Shown here: piece after piece, positions 63,332 to 64,000 of the stretch
Position numbering within the stretch: the first letter of the stretch is position 1
Layout: every line of letters starts with the position of its first letter
Assembly: GCF_020740795.1 (NCBI RefSeq)
Contig: NC_067282.1
Span: 164,416,274 to 164,480,273, forward strand
Direction of reading: 5' to 3'
DNA length: 64,000 nt
DNA from: Apus apus
Lineage: Eukaryota; Chordata; Aves; Apodiformes; Apodidae
Made by a program: the position numbers and the translations under genes
The notes under the pieces: generated by a model
The model's input: the letters and a program-made list of their open reading frames with translations, nothing else
Told to the model about the DNA's origin: nothing
Database searches by the model: none

Positions 63332-63450
63332 ACATATCCATATCTATAGACACACACATGTGTGTATATTCATGTGAATAACTATATTTCTGTGTGTGTA
63401 TATATGTGTGTATAGATGTTATACACGCATATCATAGAATATATATGTGT
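63332..63450. repeat. TG/TA-rich microsatellite DNA, right of a CR1
   Basis: Imperfect ACACACATGTGTGTATAT and GTGTGTGTATATATGTGTG stretches continuing the pattern seen before the CR1 insertion. Confidence 0.75.
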
Positions 63451-63907
63451 ACACTTTTTCACAGAAATTCACAATAATAATAGACGAAGAGTGGATGAAG
63501 CCCCTGGAATACCACACTTCTCAAAATGTACCTTCTAACTTAATTCTTTCTGATGGAGACTGTGGCATTTTTGTTCATTTCTCAAAAGCCACAATTAAAT
63601 TGATCATTGATTTGACTATTTATCCAAAACTGATCTGAAACCAATTTTTCCAGTTACAAAAATCTTGAAAAGTAGTTGTGATTTTCTTCTGGACCTATCA
63701 GTGTCATTGGAGTAGATCTCATTTTTTGCTTTAATGAGGCAGAGCAATATCCAGTTTTGGGTGAGACTGAGAAATTTAGACTGTTCTTGGAGAAACTAAT
63801 TTTGGTATTAATATTCCAGCAGTGAGGTTTTTTTCCTCTTCAAATTAAAAAAGGGTAGTCTTGCAATGAGGGAGCTGAACAGAAGACACAGTTTCTCAGT
63901 TTCCATG

Positions 63908-63995
63908 CTCTGCAACTTGTGTTCTGTTTGACCTTTGACCAGTCACTTAATTTCCCTGTGATTTAATTTTCTACCTTTAAAAATGGATATTATGT
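63908..63995 (+). repeat. MIR-like SINE relic
   Basis: TGACCTTTGACCAGTCACTT, AATTTCCCTGTGATTTAATT, TTCTACCTTTAAAAATGGAT and ATTATG follow the MIR 3' core (GACCTTGGGCAAGTCACTTA... CTCATCTGTAAAATGGGGAT). The window may cut its end. Confidence 0.55.
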
Positions 63996-64000
63996 TGACC

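Larger units (their letters stand above)
61940..64000. other. MYF6 upstream region
   Basis: An A-rich stretch (62070-62120) and a CpG-rich block (62140-62340) lie just upstream of MYF6. They are followed by AT- and TG-rich microsatellite DNA broken by a CR1 fragment, and a MIR-like relic at the window end. No gene is seen. Confidence 0.6.

Overview
The window is a piece of a bird chromosome. Six 3'-end fragments of the CR1 LINE family that dominates avian genomes end in the typical (ATTCTATGA)-type tail. Genes are compact with vertebrate introns, and three recognisable vertebrate genes lie in the order and orientation of the amniote LIN7A-MYF5-MYF6 block. The species cannot be fixed from the sequence.

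Layout. From 1 to about 28.3 kb is the 3' half of LIN7A on the + strand, a polarity scaffold/PDZ protein. Coding exons lie at 15959-16030, 18407-18616 and 24652-24864, separated by AT-rich introns. An inferred 3'UTR exon runs from 26472 to a polyadenylation signal near 28241. The LIN7A 5' exons (N-terminus and most of the L27 domain) were not found and should lie upstream of base 1. From 28.3 to 52.45 kb is a gene-free stretch holding CR1 fragments, old repeat relics, microsatellites, a CpG-rich patch near 33 kb and AT-rich blocks that could be conserved regulatory DNA. From 52.45 to 54.3 kb is MYF5 on the - strand (three exons, complete, 258 residues). From 60.1 to 61.9 kb is MYF6/MRF4 on the - strand (three exons, complete, 242 residues). 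MYF6 lies upstream of MYF5 in the same orientation, with about 5.8 kb of GC- and CpG-rich DNA between them. LIN7A and MYF5 converge.

How the genes relate. MYF5 and MYF6 are tandem myogenic bHLH transcription factors that start and maintain the skeletal muscle programme. They share the same three-exon structure and the same intron phases (0, then 1), as expected for a tandem duplicate pair. Their expression in mammals depends on enhancers spread over the locus, so the non-coding DNA around them is the most likely place for functional elements. LIN7A is an unrelated neighbour kept next to the pair through amniote evolution.

I found no new multi-gene system. The most useful observations are a stop-free, frame-preserving 147-bp MYF5 intron 2, the LIN7A stop codon placed exactly at a splice donor, several palindromic or octamer-like candidate regulatory motifs, a CpG-rich patch and a GC-rich block isolated in AT-rich DNA, and a cluster of three CR1 fragments with an inverted pair.
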